Source of the DNA: Acidobacteriota bacterium
GTDB lineage: Bacteria > Acidobacteriota > Vicinamibacteria > Marinacidobacterales > Marinacidobacteraceae
Assembly: GCA_022826825.1 (NCBI GenBank)
Contig: JAJDUD010000050.1
Span: 1-64,000 of the forward strand
DNA length: 64,000 nt
Direction: 5' to 3'
Shown here: piece by piece, positions 27,925 through 38,091 of the stretch
Position numbering within the stretch: the first letter of the stretch is position 1
Layout of the letters: the number at the start of each line of letters is the position of its first letter
Notes under the pieces: model-generated
Database searches by the model: none
The model's input: only the letters and a program-made list of their open reading frames with translations
Told to the model about the DNA's origin: nothing
Made by a program: the position numbers and the translations under genes

Positions 27925-29286
27925 TCAATCGGAGTTCGTCATCGCCTGCAGGAAGTCCGCGTTGGAAGCCGTCTGTCCCATCTTCTCGATGACGAGCGCC
28001 ATCGCCTCCACCGCATCCAGCGAAGCGAGCACGCGCCGGAGCACGACCATCCGCTGCAACTCTTCGGGAGAAAGCAGCAGTTCCTCCCGCCGCGTGCCGC
28101 TCTGGTGGAGGTCGATCGCGGGGAAGAGGCGCTGTTCCAGGAGACGCTGATCGAGGTGGATCTCCATGTTCCCGGTGCCCTTGAACTCCTCGTAGACGAG
28201 ATCGTCGAGACGGCTGCCGGTGTCCACCAGTGCGGTGGCCAGGATGGTCAGGGAACCCCCGTCCTCGATGTTCCGGGCGGCGCCGAAAAATTTCTTCGGG
28301 TACTGGATGGCTGTCGCGTCCATGCCTCCGGAGAGCAGCCGGCCCTGGGCGGAGGCCTTGGAGTGGTTGTAGGCCCGCGCCAGGCGGGTCAGGGAGTCGA
28401 GCAGGATGACGACGTCCTTGCCCAGCTCGACGCGGCGTCTGGCCCGATCGAGCGCCGCCTCTGCGACCTGGATGTGGCGGATACCGCGCTCGTCGAAGGT
28501 TGAGCTCAGGATCTCGCCCCGGACGTTCCTGACCATGTCCGAGACTTCCTCGGGGCGCTCGTCCACGAGGAGGACCAGCAACTCCACGTCTGGATGGTTC
28601 TTCTGAATGCCGTTCGCGATCGATTGCAACAGAACCGTCTTGCCGGCCCGCGGAGGCGCCACGATGAGTCCGCGCTGGCCCGCGCCGATGGGCGCCACCA
28701 GGTCCACGACCCGGGCGGCCAGGTCTCCCGAGTCGTTCTCGAGCCGGATCATGTGATCCGGATGGAGCGGCGTGAGGGATTCGAATTCGGGTCGCTCCGG
28801 GTTCTCCACGGCCGGTTCGCCGTTCACCATCTCGAGATCGCGCAATCCGAAATAGCGCTCCCCGCGTCGCGGCCGGCGGATGTCGCCGAGCAGCATGTCG
28901 CCGTTCCTGAGGTTGAAACGGCGAATCTGGGTGGGCGAGACGTAGACGTCGTTGGGGCCGGGAAGATAGGAATTGATGGGAGAGCGGAGGAACCCGAACC
29001 CCTCGACCAGACGGTGCAGGGTCCCCTGGGCCACAACCCGCCCTCCCTGACTCGTGTGCGCGCCGAGCACCCGGTAGAGGAGGTCCTGCCGGGTCAGCGC
29101 GTCGGGGGTGTCGATCCCCAGGTCCGCCGCGACCTGTTGCAGATCCGGGGGGTTCATGCGGGCGAGTTCCGCGGTGTAGAGGACCGGCCCGGATGGGGGC
29201 GGCGTCTTCTCGAGAACCCGGGGGCCGGCCCGGAACACCTTGCGGGAACGGCGCCGGATCGTGCCGGCGCCGGAACTCAGCGCCAT
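27925..29286 (-). CDS. rho: Transcription termination factor Rho
   Basis: Rho, 453 aa, hexameric RNA helicase. The Rho N-terminal and cold-shock-type RNA-binding domains span about 45-165 ([23 protein letters not shown]); the ATPase domain has Walker A APPRAGKT and [13 protein letters not shown]; the Q- and R-loop region follows. About 40 basic N-terminal residues precede the core, perhaps from a start chosen too early. The start overlaps the engB stop by 10 nt. Confidence 0.96.
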   Translation of the reverse strand: MALSSGAGTIRRRSRKVFRAGPRVLEKTPPPSGPVLYTAELARMNPPDLQQVAADLGIDTPDALTRQDLLYRVLGAHTSQGGRVVAQGTLHRLVEGFGFLRSPINSYLPGPNDVYVSPTQIRRFNLRNGDMLLGDIRRPRRGERYFGLRDLEMVNGEPAVENPERPEFESLTPLHPDHMIRLENDSGDLAARVVDLVAPIGAGQRGLIVAPPRAGKTVLLQSIANGIQKNHPDVELLVLLVDERPEEVSDMVRNVRGEILSSTFDERGIRHIQVAEAALDRARRRVELGKDVVILLDSLTRLARAYNHSKASAQGRLLSGGMDATAIQYPKKFFGAARNIEDGGSLTILATALVDTGSRLDDLVYEEFKGTGNMEIHLDQRLLEQRLFPAIDLHQSGTRREELLLSPEELQRMVVLRRVLASLDAVEAMALVIEKMGQTASNADFLQAMTNSD

Positions 29287-29906
29287 GCTTGGACCCTCTC
29301 GGCGATCAGTTGGCGGACCTTCCCGACTCCCTCCCGGCCGGGATCCCGCGACCGTTTGCCCCCGGCTACCGTCGAGCAGGGAATCACCGGAACCTCTCCG
29401 TCATTGCCGAATGCCTGGGAGAGCTGCCGTAGCCGCGAGGCGGCCTGGGCACTCTTCAGCTTGTCCATCTTGGTAGCCACCACGGCCACCGGCCGTCCGC
29501 TGGAGCCGAGCAGTTCCAGCGCCCTCAGGTCGTTCGCGAGCGGATCGCGCCGCGCATCGACCAGCAGCAGGTTCAGCACGAGACTCTCCCGCCCGGTCAG
29601 ATAGGCGAGCACCAGGTCCTCCCACCCTCGGCGGAGCGCCTCCGGCGCCCTGGCATAGCCGTAACCGGGAAGGTCAACCAGCCGGTAGCGACCGGCAACC
29701 TCGAAGAAGTTGACCATGCGCGTCCGGCCGGGCGTGCGGGAAACGTGGGCCAGACCCCGCTGGCCCGCCAGCCGGTTGAGAAGACTCGACTTCCCGACGT
29801 TCGACCTGCCCACGAACGCCACCTCGGGAAGGGCGGCGGAGGGAAAACCCGTCTTGGTGACGGCGCTCGTCACGAACAGGGCGCGGTCGCGGGGCGCTTT
29901 TGGCAT
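29277..29906 (-). CDS. engB: Ribosome biogenesis GTPase EngB (YsxC/YihA)
   Basis: 209 aa. G1 GRSNVGKSS, the conserved TPGRTRMVNFFEV switch I, G3 DLPGYGYA and G4 TKMDKLK are all visible. EngB acts late in 50S assembly. It follows clpX (45-nt gap) on the same strand, a frequent neighbourhood. Confidence 0.95.
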   Translation of the reverse strand: MPKAPRDRALFVTSAVTKTGFPSAALPEVAFVGRSNVGKSSLLNRLAGQRGLAHVSRTPGRTRMVNFFEVAGRYRLVDLPGYGYARAPEALRRGWEDLVLAYLTGRESLVLNLLLVDARRDPLANDLRALELLGSSGRPVAVVATKMDKLKSAQAASRLRQLSQAFGNDGEVPVIPCSTVAGGKRSRDPGREGVGKVRQLIAERVQAWR

Positions 29907-29951
29907 GGGTAGGAAAGTGCAGCGAGGGCCCTGACGGGCCCGGGGCCGGCC

Positions 29952-31226
29952 TTAGCCGGCCTTTTGGGAAAGAACGGTGACCGGATCGGCTTGTCCGGTG
30001 ACGTACTCCCTGGTGATCACGACCTCGCGCACCTGTTTCCGGGAGGGGAGGTCATACATGAGATCCAGCATCAGGTTCTCGATGATCATTCTGAGGCCGC
30101 GGGCGCCGAGGTCACGCTCGGAGGCCCGGGCCGCGACGGCGTCCAGCGCTTCGGCGGTGAAGGTCAACTCGACGCCCTCGTCGCGGAGAAGCGCCTGGTA
30201 CTGCTTCACGATGGCGTTCCTGGGCTCGGTCATGATCCGGATCAGTTCCGGCTTGCCGAGACTGTGGAGGGTCGCGACAACCGGCAGCCGGCCGACGAAT
30301 TCCGGGATCAGTCCATAGCGGATCAGATCGGTGGGCTGCTGCTGGTCGAGGGTGGCCTCCCGCCGAGCCTTGGTGCTCTCCGGCACGTCGGCCGCGAAAC
30401 CGAGCGCCTTGGTTCCGACGCGGCGCTCGATGATCGATTCCAGACCCACAAAGGCGCCGCCACAGATGAACAGGATGTTGGTCGTGTCCACCTGGTGGAA
30501 CTCCTGATGCGGATGCTTGCGGCCGCCCTGGGGAGGAACGCTGGCGAGGGTGCCTTCGACGATCTTCAGGAGAGCCTGCTGAACACCCTCTCCCGAGACG
30601 TCGCGGGTGATGGAGGGGTTTTCGTCCTTGCGGCAGACCTTGTCGATCTCATCCACATAGATGATGCCCTCCTGGGCGCGCGCGATGTCTCCGTCCGCCG
30701 CCTGGAGCAGCTTCAGGATGATGTTCTCCACGTCCTCACCGACGTATCCCGCTTCGGTGAGCGTAGTGGCGTCCACGATCGTGAACGGCACCTCCAGAAT
30801 GCGGGCGAGCGTCTGGGCCAGCAGCGTCTTGCCGGTGCCGGTCTCTCCGAGCAGCAACACGTTGCTCTTGCTCAGTTCCACGGATTCCGGCTTCTGCGCG
30901 GTGTTCCGGGTGAGCCGAATCCGCTTGTAGTGGTTGTAGACGGCGACCGCGAGCTTCTTCTTTGCCTCCTCCTGGCCGATCACGTACTCGTCGAGCCGGC
31001 TCTTGATCTCGCTCGGCGTGAGGTCGTGCTTGTTGTCCGGCCCCGGTGCCGACGCCTTGCCCTTGTCCGCGATGATGTCGTTGCAGATTGCGACGCACTC
31101 GTCGCAGATGAAGATGCGGTCCGGTCCGGCGATCAGCTTGCCGACGGAGCCCTGCTGCTTGTTGCAGAACGAGCAACTCAGGCTGTCGGCGGGGCCGCCG
31201 TTCCGGCTCTTTCCCTTCCCAGGCAC
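29952..31226 (-). CDS. clpX: ATP-dependent Clp protease ATP-binding subunit ClpX
   Basis: ClpX, 424 aa: N-terminal zinc-binding domain with C-S-F-C...C-D-E-C (about 18-42), Walker A GETGTGKT, Walker B YVDEIDK, sensor and RKH-type pore-loop regions. It unfolds tagged substrates and feeds them into ClpP. The protease gene clpP is on the same strand but 6.9 kb upstream, with a four-gene exported operon in between; in most bacteria clpP and clpX are adjacent. Confidence 0.97.
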   Translation of the reverse strand: MPGKGKSRNGGPADSLSCSFCNKQQGSVGKLIAGPDRIFICDECVAICNDIIADKGKASAPGPDNKHDLTPSEIKSRLDEYVIGQEEAKKKLAVAVYNHYKRIRLTRNTAQKPESVELSKSNVLLLGETGTGKTLLAQTLARILEVPFTIVDATTLTEAGYVGEDVENIILKLLQAADGDIARAQEGIIYVDEIDKVCRKDENPSITRDVSGEGVQQALLKIVEGTLASVPPQGGRKHPHQEFHQVDTTNILFICGGAFVGLESIIERRVGTKALGFAADVPESTKARREATLDQQQPTDLIRYGLIPEFVGRLPVVATLHSLGKPELIRIMTEPRNAIVKQYQALLRDEGVELTFTAEALDAVAARASERDLGARGLRMIIENLMLDLMYDLPSRKQVREVVITREYVTGQADPVTVLSQKAG

Positions 31227-31418
31227 GCGATCGCCATTGTAGCCGCGCCGGGAACGCCGCTCTCCGGACCGGCATCGCGGCCCATCAGGGCCCCGGAACT
31301 CGTTTCTTCAGGCGCCTGGACATTACGGACCCGAGCAGCGACGGCGTCACGTCACCGCGCCGGGATCTGCGTCAAGCGGGGGAGCGGTTGTGGGAGTTTC
31401 GCCCGCTGCGCGGGCGAT

Positions 31419-31436
31419 GCCGGCCTGAAGGCCGGC
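31419..31436. repeat. REP-like palindrome GCCGGCCT/AGGCCGGC
   Basis: GCCGGCCTGAAGGCCGGC, followed by GCTCC, sits in the 256-nt gap between clpX and the exported-protein gene. It is the same family as 3393, 19525 and 57267. It may end transcription of the operon at 31483-37981. Confidence 0.65.
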
Positions 31437-31482
31437 GCTCCTGCGCTGGCGTCTCTCGACGGCGAACCCACCGGTTCGCCCG

Positions 31483-32253
31483 TTAGTTCTCGCCTTCGGC
31501 TTCCGCCTGCTGCCGGAAGCTCAGGTCCGGCAGATGACGGACGACCCATTGCTCCGTCCGCGCGAGCACGCCCGCGAGCTTCGCGGTGACCTCGAGCGCG
31601 CCTTCGGGCCCGAGGGCGCGGGCCATTGGCGAGCCCTGGTCGAGCGCCGCGAAGTTGCCCAGATGGAAGAAGTGGACGTAACCGCTGTCGCCCCCGAGCG
31701 TCAGGGCGCCCGAGGAGTGGTGCATGTTCGCCTCCTTGAAGTGCGGCAGCACATCCTCGGCCATGACCCGGATGTAGTCCTGTTCGCGGCCGGGAACCAC
31801 GGAGACCAACTGAACCAGCATCAGGGCCGGATCCCGGCCGTCCGGAAGCGGGTTGTCGATGTCGGGCGTCGTCCGGAGCGCGAAGGTCTGGCGGCTGGTC
31901 ACGGTGCGCTGGATGCGGTTCTCGACCGACATCCGGGCGGGATCGGGACTTCCGGGCCGGTCCAGCCGCGCGAACTGGGCGAGCGGGGTCACGATGACGA
32001 ACCGGTAGGTGTCCCCGAACACCGCGGTGCGGCTGACCACCCGCCACGGCACGCCCGCTTTCTGCTGGAGGGTCGCCAACTCGCGCTGCGCCGCCAGGAA
32101 CTCGTCCACCTGGCCCGGATCCACCCCGACGAGGGCCATTTCCATCCAGGGGGTAACGTCTTCGGCTTCCTGCGCCAAGGCCGCCGCGGGAAGGACGGCG
32201 GCCAGCAACAGCGCGGCCGCCGCCCCGCGCCTCGCCCTGAAGGTGCTTAGCAA
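31483..32253 (-). CDS. Exported protein of unknown function
   Basis: 256 aa with a signal peptide (about 1-28; LLLAAVLPAAALAQ). I do not recognise a named family. The mature part appears to hold two similar alpha/beta halves, each with a V-x-P-G-x-x-x-x-(F/Y)-x-x-x-x segment (VDPGQVDEFLAAQ and VPGREQDYIRVMAED), suggestive of tandem dimeric alpha-beta-barrel (NIPSNAP/monooxygenase-like) folds. It is the last gene of the DUF1592-DUF1552-ankyrin operon and overlaps the ankyrin gene by 7 nt, so its product probably works with that exported set. Confidence 0.75.
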   Translation of the reverse strand: MLSTFRARRGAAAALLLAAVLPAAALAQEAEDVTPWMEMALVGVDPGQVDEFLAAQRELATLQQKAGVPWRVVSRTAVFGDTYRFVIVTPLAQFARLDRPGSPDPARMSVENRIQRTVTSRQTFALRTTPDIDNPLPDGRDPALMLVQLVSVVPGREQDYIRVMAEDVLPHFKEANMHHSSGALTLGGDSGYVHFFHLGNFAALDQGSPMARALGPEGALEVTAKLAGVLARTEQWVVRHLPDLSFRQQAEAEGEN

Positions 32254-34097
32254 GAGACGCAGTTGTGGTTGTTCTTCGAACCCAGGCTCTCCAACAGCGC
32301 CACGGTCTCGGGAATCGGGGAGACCCGCTGCACCGGACCATTCGCCATGTCGGCCGTCGTCTGGCCGCGCCGGCTCACCGCGGTGACATCGCCGCCGTGT
32401 TCCGCCAGGAAGAGGATCATTTCGTTGTCACCCCGCGCCGCCGCGTGGTGAATCGCGTTGTAACCGTTCTGGTCGCGCTCGTTCACGTTGGCGCCGAGTT
32501 CGATCAGGTACTGGACGGCTTCCAGCCAGGAGTCCGAATGCCGGTGGGCATTCCCCGCGAAGCCCTCGCCGTAGCCCACCCCGGAAGCGGCGTGAATCGG
32601 ATACACGCCCGGACCGCCAGCCTTGTAGGGCGGAAGCCCGGACGGGTCGGGGCCCATGGAGGTCAGGTCGGTCGGGATCCAGAGGCCGGGCGCGGCCGGC
32701 AGCGCCGACAGGGAACTGTTCTTCTCGTCATTGCCCGCGGTGGTGCCGCCCCGCCGCCGGCGCGGTTCCGGCGCCTTGGTGGGGATGTTGGGGTCGGCGC
32801 CGTACTCCGCCAGCAGGCGCATCGCCGGGATGTCGGTGGCGTAGGCGGCCCGCCAGAAGGCGGTCGCGCCCTCCGTGTTCACGAGGCCGCAGTTCGAATT
32901 GCCGCAGCCGCTGTAGACCATGTACCAGGGGTGTTTGGTGATGCGGGCGTTCGGATCGGCGCCGGCTTCGAGAAGCGCCCGTATGAGATCCAGGTAGGTC
33001 GTCTCCTGCCGGTCGTGCTCCTGCGGCTGCGGATAGCGGGTCCGGGGTTGCCATTCGGCGTTGACCGCCCCCCACAGCGGTGTTACCCCGTTTTCCGTGG
33101 CCGCGACATTGGGATCGGCGCCCCGCTCGAGAAGCGTCATCGCCAGATCGAACTGTCCGTTGATCGCGGCCATCAGCAGCGGGCTGGTGCCGTCGCTGGC
33201 GGAGGCCTGATTGACGTCCGCATCCCCCTCGAGGAGTGCGGCCGCAGCCTCGTGGAATCCCTGCCGGGCGGCGTGCAGCAGCGGCGTCAGTCCGCCCTTG
33301 GCCTTCAACTGGGGCCGGCGGAAGCGGGCGAACGGATCGTTGTCCTCACCCTTCTTCTCGGGGACCTCGCCGGAGAGGTAGAGCTCGCGAGCCGCGAGGA
33401 CGGCGGTCTGGGTCTGGGGCGAGGTCGGGTCGCCTTTCCCGCCGGTGAACGCCTCGAGCACCGCTTGCTGCCGCTTCTTCGCCGCCTCGGCCAACTCGTA
33501 GTCGGCCACGAGATCCACCACCCGGGACGCCGCGTTCGGATCCGCGCCGCGCTCGAGCAGGGCTCCGATCGCATCGATGCGGTTGCGCGCGGCCGCGAAG
33601 ATGAGCGGGGTCTGGCCCCAGGTTGTCTCCCGGGCGTCCACTTCGGCGCCATGATCGATCAACGCCGTGATGGCGTCCACGCTGCCGGCATTCGCCGCGA
33701 GGTGCAGGGCGGTCGCACCGCCCGGACTCGTCCCGGCCGTCGCGTCGGAACCGGCCGCCAGCAGCAGCTTCAGCACCTCGGCCTGCCCCGCGGCGCTCGC
33801 CACGTGCAGCGGGGTGTAGCTCCCGATGCGAGTCACCGCATCCACGGTGGCGCCGCCCTCGAGGAGCGTTTCGACGAGCGCGGTGTCGCCGCGCTCGGCG
33901 GCCCAGTGGAGCGCCGACATGCCGTCTCCGTGGGCGGCGCTCACGTCCTCGCCAGCCGCGAGCAGGGCCCGGACCGCGTCGAGGTCACCGATCCGCGCGG
34001 CATCGGCCACCGGCGCCGCTACGGGCGGCGCCGAGATCGCGAGCCCGGCGACCAGGAGCACCGCGAGGACGGCGCTCAGATAACTGGAAGTCCGCAC
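32247..34097 (-). CDS. Exported ankyrin-repeat protein
   Basis: 616 aa, GTG start at 34097 preceded by an AAGGAGA Shine-Dalgarno. A signal peptide (to about residue 28) is followed by a run of about ten ankyrin repeats (for example DGMSALHWAAERGDTALVE, GYNAIHHAAARGDNEMILF), with a longer linker near 440-500 and a Pro/Gly-rich, Cys-containing insert (SGCGNSNCG). Ankyrin solenoids bind proteins; the partner is likely one of the exported operon products. The C-terminus N-C-V-S-C could be redox-active or cross-linked. Located between the DUF1552 gene and the small exported gene. Confidence 0.88.
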   Translation of the reverse strand: MRTSSYLSAVLAVLLVAGLAISAPPVAAPVADAARIGDLDAVRALLAAGEDVSAAHGDGMSALHWAAERGDTALVETLLEGGATVDAVTRIGSYTPLHVASAAGQAEVLKLLLAAGSDATAGTSPGGATALHLAANAGSVDAITALIDHGAEVDARETTWGQTPLIFAAARNRIDAIGALLERGADPNAASRVVDLVADYELAEAAKKRQQAVLEAFTGGKGDPTSPQTQTAVLAARELYLSGEVPEKKGEDNDPFARFRRPQLKAKGGLTPLLHAARQGFHEAAAALLEGDADVNQASASDGTSPLLMAAINGQFDLAMTLLERGADPNVAATENGVTPLWGAVNAEWQPRTRYPQPQEHDRQETTYLDLIRALLEAGADPNARITKHPWYMVYSGCGNSNCGLVNTEGATAFWRAAYATDIPAMRLLAEYGADPNIPTKAPEPRRRRGGTTAGNDEKNSSLSALPAAPGLWIPTDLTSMGPDPSGLPPYKAGGPGVYPIHAASGVGYGEGFAGNAHRHSDSWLEAVQYLIELGANVNERDQNGYNAIHHAAARGDNEMILFLAEHGGDVTAVSRRGQTTADMANGPVQRVSPIPETVALLESLGSKNNHNCVSC

Positions 34098-34130
34098 TGG
34101 CCTTCTCCTTTGTCCGGGAGGGACAGGCTC

Positions 34131-35537
34131 CTAGTCGGTGGCCGTGATCGGCTCCGCCACGGAGAGCGTTCCGTTGCTGTCGCCGAACGACTCCATTTCG
34201 AGGCCCAGCGACTGCACGAGGGCGAGCATCGCGTTCGCCATCGGCGTCCCGTCCGGGGCCTTCACGTGGAGGTTGCCGGTGAGATGCCCGTTCGCCCGGC
34301 CCAGGAAGATCAGCGGCGCCCGCCGGTGGTTGTGGATGTTGGCGTCCGCCATCGGTGAGCCCCAGATGATCGCCGTCTTGTCGAGCAGCGAAACGCCGCC
34401 CTCCTCGGTGTTCTTGAGCTGCTCCAGGAAGTAGGGGAGCTGCCCCACCCGGTACTGGCAGATCGTGTTGAAGTCCATGATCCGCTCTTCCCTGTTTCCG
34501 TGGTGGGACGCGGGGTGGAACGGCGAGTTCGTCCCGCTCTCCGGGAACGAGCGGTTCTGGGCGTCGCGTCCGGTCTTGAACGAGATCACCCGCGTCATGT
34601 CGGTCTCGAGCGCCAGCACCTGAAGGTCGAACAGGAGCTGCATGTGCTCGGAGAAGGAGTCCGGCACCCCCGGAGGCGCGTCCGGCAACTCCCGGGTCTC
34701 GCCGCTGTTGTTGTAGCCCTCGACCATCTGGATGCGCCGCTCGACCTCGCGAACGTGGTCGAGGTAGCGGTCCATCCGGAGGCGATCGATGTTTCCGAGT
34801 TCGTTGCGGACTTCGGCCGCGTCGCTCAGGATCCAGTCGAGAATGCTGCGGCGGGTGGCCCGGCGCTCGGCGCGCTCCTCGGGAGTGCTGCCCGCGCCGA
34901 ACAGCATCTCGAAGGCGACCCGCGGGTCCCGGATCATGGGGAGCGGCTCGTTCGGTGACGCCCAACTGATCGAGTCGGTGTAGGCGCAGGAGTAGTTGTA
35001 GGTGCAACCGCCGGCCTGGTCCAGGTTCTCGATGCAAAGCTGCATGGACGGCATGGGCGTGGCCTGGCCAAACCGCTGCGCGTAGTACTGGTCGAGCGAA
35101 GTGCCGCACCAGATGTCCGAGCCCTGGGTCTGCTTCGGATGGGACTGGGTCAGGAAGACCGCGGACGACCGGAAGTGGTCTCCCCCGATCTCCGGCCCGG
35201 TGAACGCCTCGGCCATCCGTACGTCGGTGTTGCTGACGATGGTCAGGTACTCCTGGTAGGGCTCGAGGGACTTCAGCGCGTTGTCGTCCGACATCTTGAA
35301 GTCGCGTCCTTCGGTAGCCGGGGCGAACAGATGCTGGCTGGCGCCCCACACGTTGCAGCCGGGAAGCCCATGGACTTCCTCGATGCAGACGAGGCGCGTC
35401 ACGTCGGCCGGCGACGCCTCGGCCTTGCTGCCGAGGCCCGCCGGCAGCATCGCGTCCAGGTACGGCAGGGCCACTGCGGCGCCGGCTCCACGCAGGAAGG
35501 TCCGGCGGGGAAGGTACTTTCCGGTAATGAGCGACAT
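34131..35537 (-). CDS. DUF1552 family protein with twin-arginine signal
   Basis: 468 aa. The N-terminus RRTFLRGAGAAVALPYLDAM (11-30) is a Tat-type signal, pointing to export in folded form. The rest matches the DUF1552 family as I know it (IVSNTDVRMAEAFTGPEIGGDHFRSSAVFL; HHGNREERIMDFNTICQYRV; GSPMADANIHNHRRAP). Such proteins occur with DUF1592 proteins in planctomycetes, acidobacteria and others and resemble alkaline-phosphatase/sulfatase-like folds; no activity is established. SD AGGAGA lies upstream of the ATG. It follows the DUF1592 gene by 11 nt. Confidence 0.88.
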   Translation of the reverse strand: MSLITGKYLPRRTFLRGAGAAVALPYLDAMLPAGLGSKAEASPADVTRLVCIEEVHGLPGCNVWGASQHLFAPATEGRDFKMSDDNALKSLEPYQEYLTIVSNTDVRMAEAFTGPEIGGDHFRSSAVFLTQSHPKQTQGSDIWCGTSLDQYYAQRFGQATPMPSMQLCIENLDQAGGCTYNYSCAYTDSISWASPNEPLPMIRDPRVAFEMLFGAGSTPEERAERRATRRSILDWILSDAAEVRNELGNIDRLRMDRYLDHVREVERRIQMVEGYNNSGETRELPDAPPGVPDSFSEHMQLLFDLQVLALETDMTRVISFKTGRDAQNRSFPESGTNSPFHPASHHGNREERIMDFNTICQYRVGQLPYFLEQLKNTEEGGVSLLDKTAIIWGSPMADANIHNHRRAPLIFLGRANGHLTGNLHVKAPDGTPMANAMLALVQSLGLEMESFGDSNGTLSVAEPITATD

Positions 35538-35548
35538 GTTGGTCTCTC

Positions 35549-37981
35549 CTATTGGATCGTCTGCACGGGGGACGTGCCGTCACCCCGCTTGCGCTGGAAG
35601 GCGTCGCTTCGGACCACGCCCATGATGAACGAGGCCATGCGGTAATCGTTTTCTTCGGCCGCCCGGGCGATCTTGCGCACGGTCGGCCCGTCGAAAGGCT
35701 CCATTGGCCGGCCGATGGCGAAGGCGAGCAGGTTTTCGGTGAAGGTGCGCGCCAGCGGAATCGGCCGGCGCAGCAGGGCGTCCACCAGCTCGCTCGGGCT
35801 GGATACCGGCGTGCCGTCGTAGAAGTCGCCGCGGGTATCGAGGGGACCGCCGTTCTCGCGGAGGCGCCATTTGCCCGTGACGTCGAAGTTGTCGAGAGAA
35901 AGGCCGATCGGGTCGATGAACCGATGGCACGAGTTGCAGCTCGGGTTGGCGGCGTGCATCTCCATGCGTTCGCGGGTGGTGAGCCTCCGGCCGTCCGCGA
36001 CCTCTTCGATGTCTTCCAGCACCGGGGTGTCGGGCGGCGGCGGTGGCGGGGGCGTGCCCATCAGCACTTCCATGACCCACTTGCCGCGGAGCACCGGAGA
36101 GGTGCGGTTGGCGAGCGAGGTCAGCACCAGGACGCTGCCGTGGCCGAAGACCCCGCGCCGGGTGTCGTCGGGATACGGAACGCGGCGGAACTGCCGGCCG
36201 GCCACCCCCGGCACCCCGTAGTGGAGCGCGAGCCGCTCGTTCAGGAACGTGTAGTCGGCCTGGAAGAGGTCGAGCAGGCTCCGATCCTCCTGCACCAGGT
36301 GCGCGAAGAACGACTCCGTCTCGCGCCGCATCGCGGCCGCGAGGTTGTCGTCGAAGTTCGGGAAAAAGTTCGGGTCCGGCTTGACCTTGTCCATGTCCTG
36401 CAGCCGGAACCACTGGGCGGCGAAACGGCGGCCGAGCGCCCCGGCGCGCGGGTTGGCGAGCATCCGGAGCGCCTGCCGGTCCACTTCCTCCTCGGTCAGG
36501 AGGCTCGCGTCCGCGAGCGCCTGGAGTTCCTCGTCCGGCGGCGTTCCCCAGAGGAAGAACGACAGGCGGGAGGCGATGTCCGTGTCGCTGAGCCGGAATC
36601 CCCGGTCCGCGGCGGCAACTCCTGTTTCACCAAGCGGCGCCCGTTCGAGGCGCAGCACGAAGTGCGGACTTGCGAGCAGCGCCTCGAGCGCCGTCCGCAT
36701 TCCGGCTTCGAAACCGTCGGCCGCGGCTCCCTCGTCGAAGAATCCGAGCAGGTCTTCGACCTCCTTCCCGCTGAGGTTGCGCCGGTACGCCTCCCGCCCG
36801 AGCCGCGCGAGGATCTCGCGGGCGCAGGGCCGCGCTTCTTCCGGCGTTGTCGGACGGCAGGAGAAGATGCGGCGCCGGCTGGGCGTTTCCGACAAGCCCG
36901 TCGCGTTGTAGGGGCCCGTGATGATGACGTCGCGGATGTGCGGCAGCGTCGTGATGCCCGCACCTCCCGAGCCGCCCCCGGCGTAGGACCAGTCGTGGGG
37001 ACGGATCAGGTCTTCGTAGGGTCCGTGTTGCCGCCGGATGAAGGCGGCGGCGATGCGCCGGGTGCCGGCCCGGACGAAGATGGGCCGGGTCAGGGTGATC
37101 ACGCTGCCCCGCCCGTCGGCCCCGGTCCGGCGGTTCGTGTCGTAGGCCAGGAGCGCGACCCGCTCGCCGTCGATCGAGACGTCGATGTCCTCGATCCGCG
37201 TGTTGGCTCCGGAGGTGAAGGTCACCCCGAAGGTGTATTCGGCGTCCGCCGTGAACGTGTGGTCCACCACCAGCCCGCCGCGCGTGCCGTAGGGCGCGCC
37301 CTCGACGTGGTCCCAGGGGTGCTGCGAGAGGTACTGCGAGTTGGTGTAGGTGTGATCCACCGGCTTGCCGCTGCGCTGGCCGATCGCGAGGCGGCTGATG
37401 GCGCTGGCGGCGTTCAGGTAGCTCTCGAGCAGGGTCGCCGAGAGTGTCTGGGCTTCGGCGATGTTGTCGAAGTTGTTGCTCATCTGGTCGAGCGGCAGCC
37501 AGTCTCCGGCGTCCACTTCGAGATCGAGCAGGTCACGGATCGCCTCTCCGTACTCGTGGCGGTTGAGGCGTTGGAAGGGCCGGTCTCCCGGGTTGGGGGA
37601 CCGTTCGGCGGCCTCGTCGAGCCGGGACTCCAGGGTCTCCACCAGGCTCAGCAGCGCCTCGCTGCCCGGACGGCGCGCTCCGGGCGGGGGCATCATGCCG
37701 GCGCGCAGCTTCCGGACCATCGCCTCGGCCACGTCCGCGTGCTCCGCCGCGTTCGCCACGTCGAACTCCTGTAGCGACAGGTTGCCGGTCATCAGCCGGT
37801 CGTTGTGGCACATCGTGCAGGTGCTTCGCACCACCCGGTTGGCGATGGCGTCCGACCGCGCCTCCTCCGTGGCCCGCCGGGTCTCTTCGCCGGGGAAAGA
37901 ACCCGGCGCCGCCGCGAATGCGGCACTCGCCATGAGCGACAGGATGCAGAACCCAACCTTGACGGCGGTCCTTGCTTTCAT
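35549..37981 (-). CDS. Exported DUF1587/1595/1592/1588/1585 protein with c-type heme motif
   Basis: 810 aa from ATG 37981 (two earlier in-frame ATGs add ten residues before the signal peptide). After a signal peptide (about 1-24) comes a cytochrome-like segment with one CxxCH (CTMCH, about residue 54) ending in the MMPPPGA loop. Domains then follow in the usual order: DUF1587 (NRHEYGEAIRDLL), a carbohydrate-binding-like insert, DUF1595, DUF1592 (SRLSFFLWGTPPDEEL), DUF1588 with a second heme-type CNSCH (SCNSCHRFIDPIG) and DUF1585 at the end. It suggests a periplasmic electron-transfer or oxidation step paired with the DUF1552 protein; substrate unknown. First gene of a four-gene operon inserted between clpP and clpX. 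Confidence 0.88.
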   Translation of the reverse strand: MKARTAVKVGFCILSLMASAAFAAAPGSFPGEETRRATEEARSDAIANRVVRSTCTMCHNDRLMTGNLSLQEFDVANAAEHADVAEAMVRKLRAGMMPPPGARRPGSEALLSLVETLESRLDEAAERSPNPGDRPFQRLNRHEYGEAIRDLLDLEVDAGDWLPLDQMSNNFDNIAEAQTLSATLLESYLNAASAISRLAIGQRSGKPVDHTYTNSQYLSQHPWDHVEGAPYGTRGGLVVDHTFTADAEYTFGVTFTSGANTRIEDIDVSIDGERVALLAYDTNRRTGADGRGSVITLTRPIFVRAGTRRIAAAFIRRQHGPYEDLIRPHDWSYAGGGSGGAGITTLPHIRDVIITGPYNATGLSETPSRRRIFSCRPTTPEEARPCAREILARLGREAYRRNLSGKEVEDLLGFFDEGAAADGFEAGMRTALEALLASPHFVLRLERAPLGETGVAAADRGFRLSDTDIASRLSFFLWGTPPDEELQALADASLLTEEEVDRQALRMLANPRAGALGRRFAAQWFRLQDMDKVKPDPNFFPNFDDNLAAAMRRETESFFAHLVQEDRSLLDLFQADYTFLNERLALHYGVPGVAGRQFRRVPYPDDTRRGVFGHGSVLVLTSLANRTSPVLRGKWVMEVLMGTPPPPPPPDTPVLEDIEEVADGRRLTTRERMEMHAANPSCNSCHRFIDPIGLSLDNFDVTGKWRLRENGGPLDTRGDFYDGTPVSSPSELVDALLRRPIPLARTFTENLLAFAIGRPMEPFDGPTVRKIARAAEENDYRMASFIMGVVRSDAFQRKRGDGTSPVQTIQ

Positions 37982-38091
37982 GGCGTGTTCGGGCATGGAA
38001 ACCGGGCGCAAAAATAGCGCGGAGGTGACGGGTCAGTTTGCCTTTTTCGGGCGCCGGAATCAAGTGGCCGGCGGCCGTCCCGGCGCCTCCG

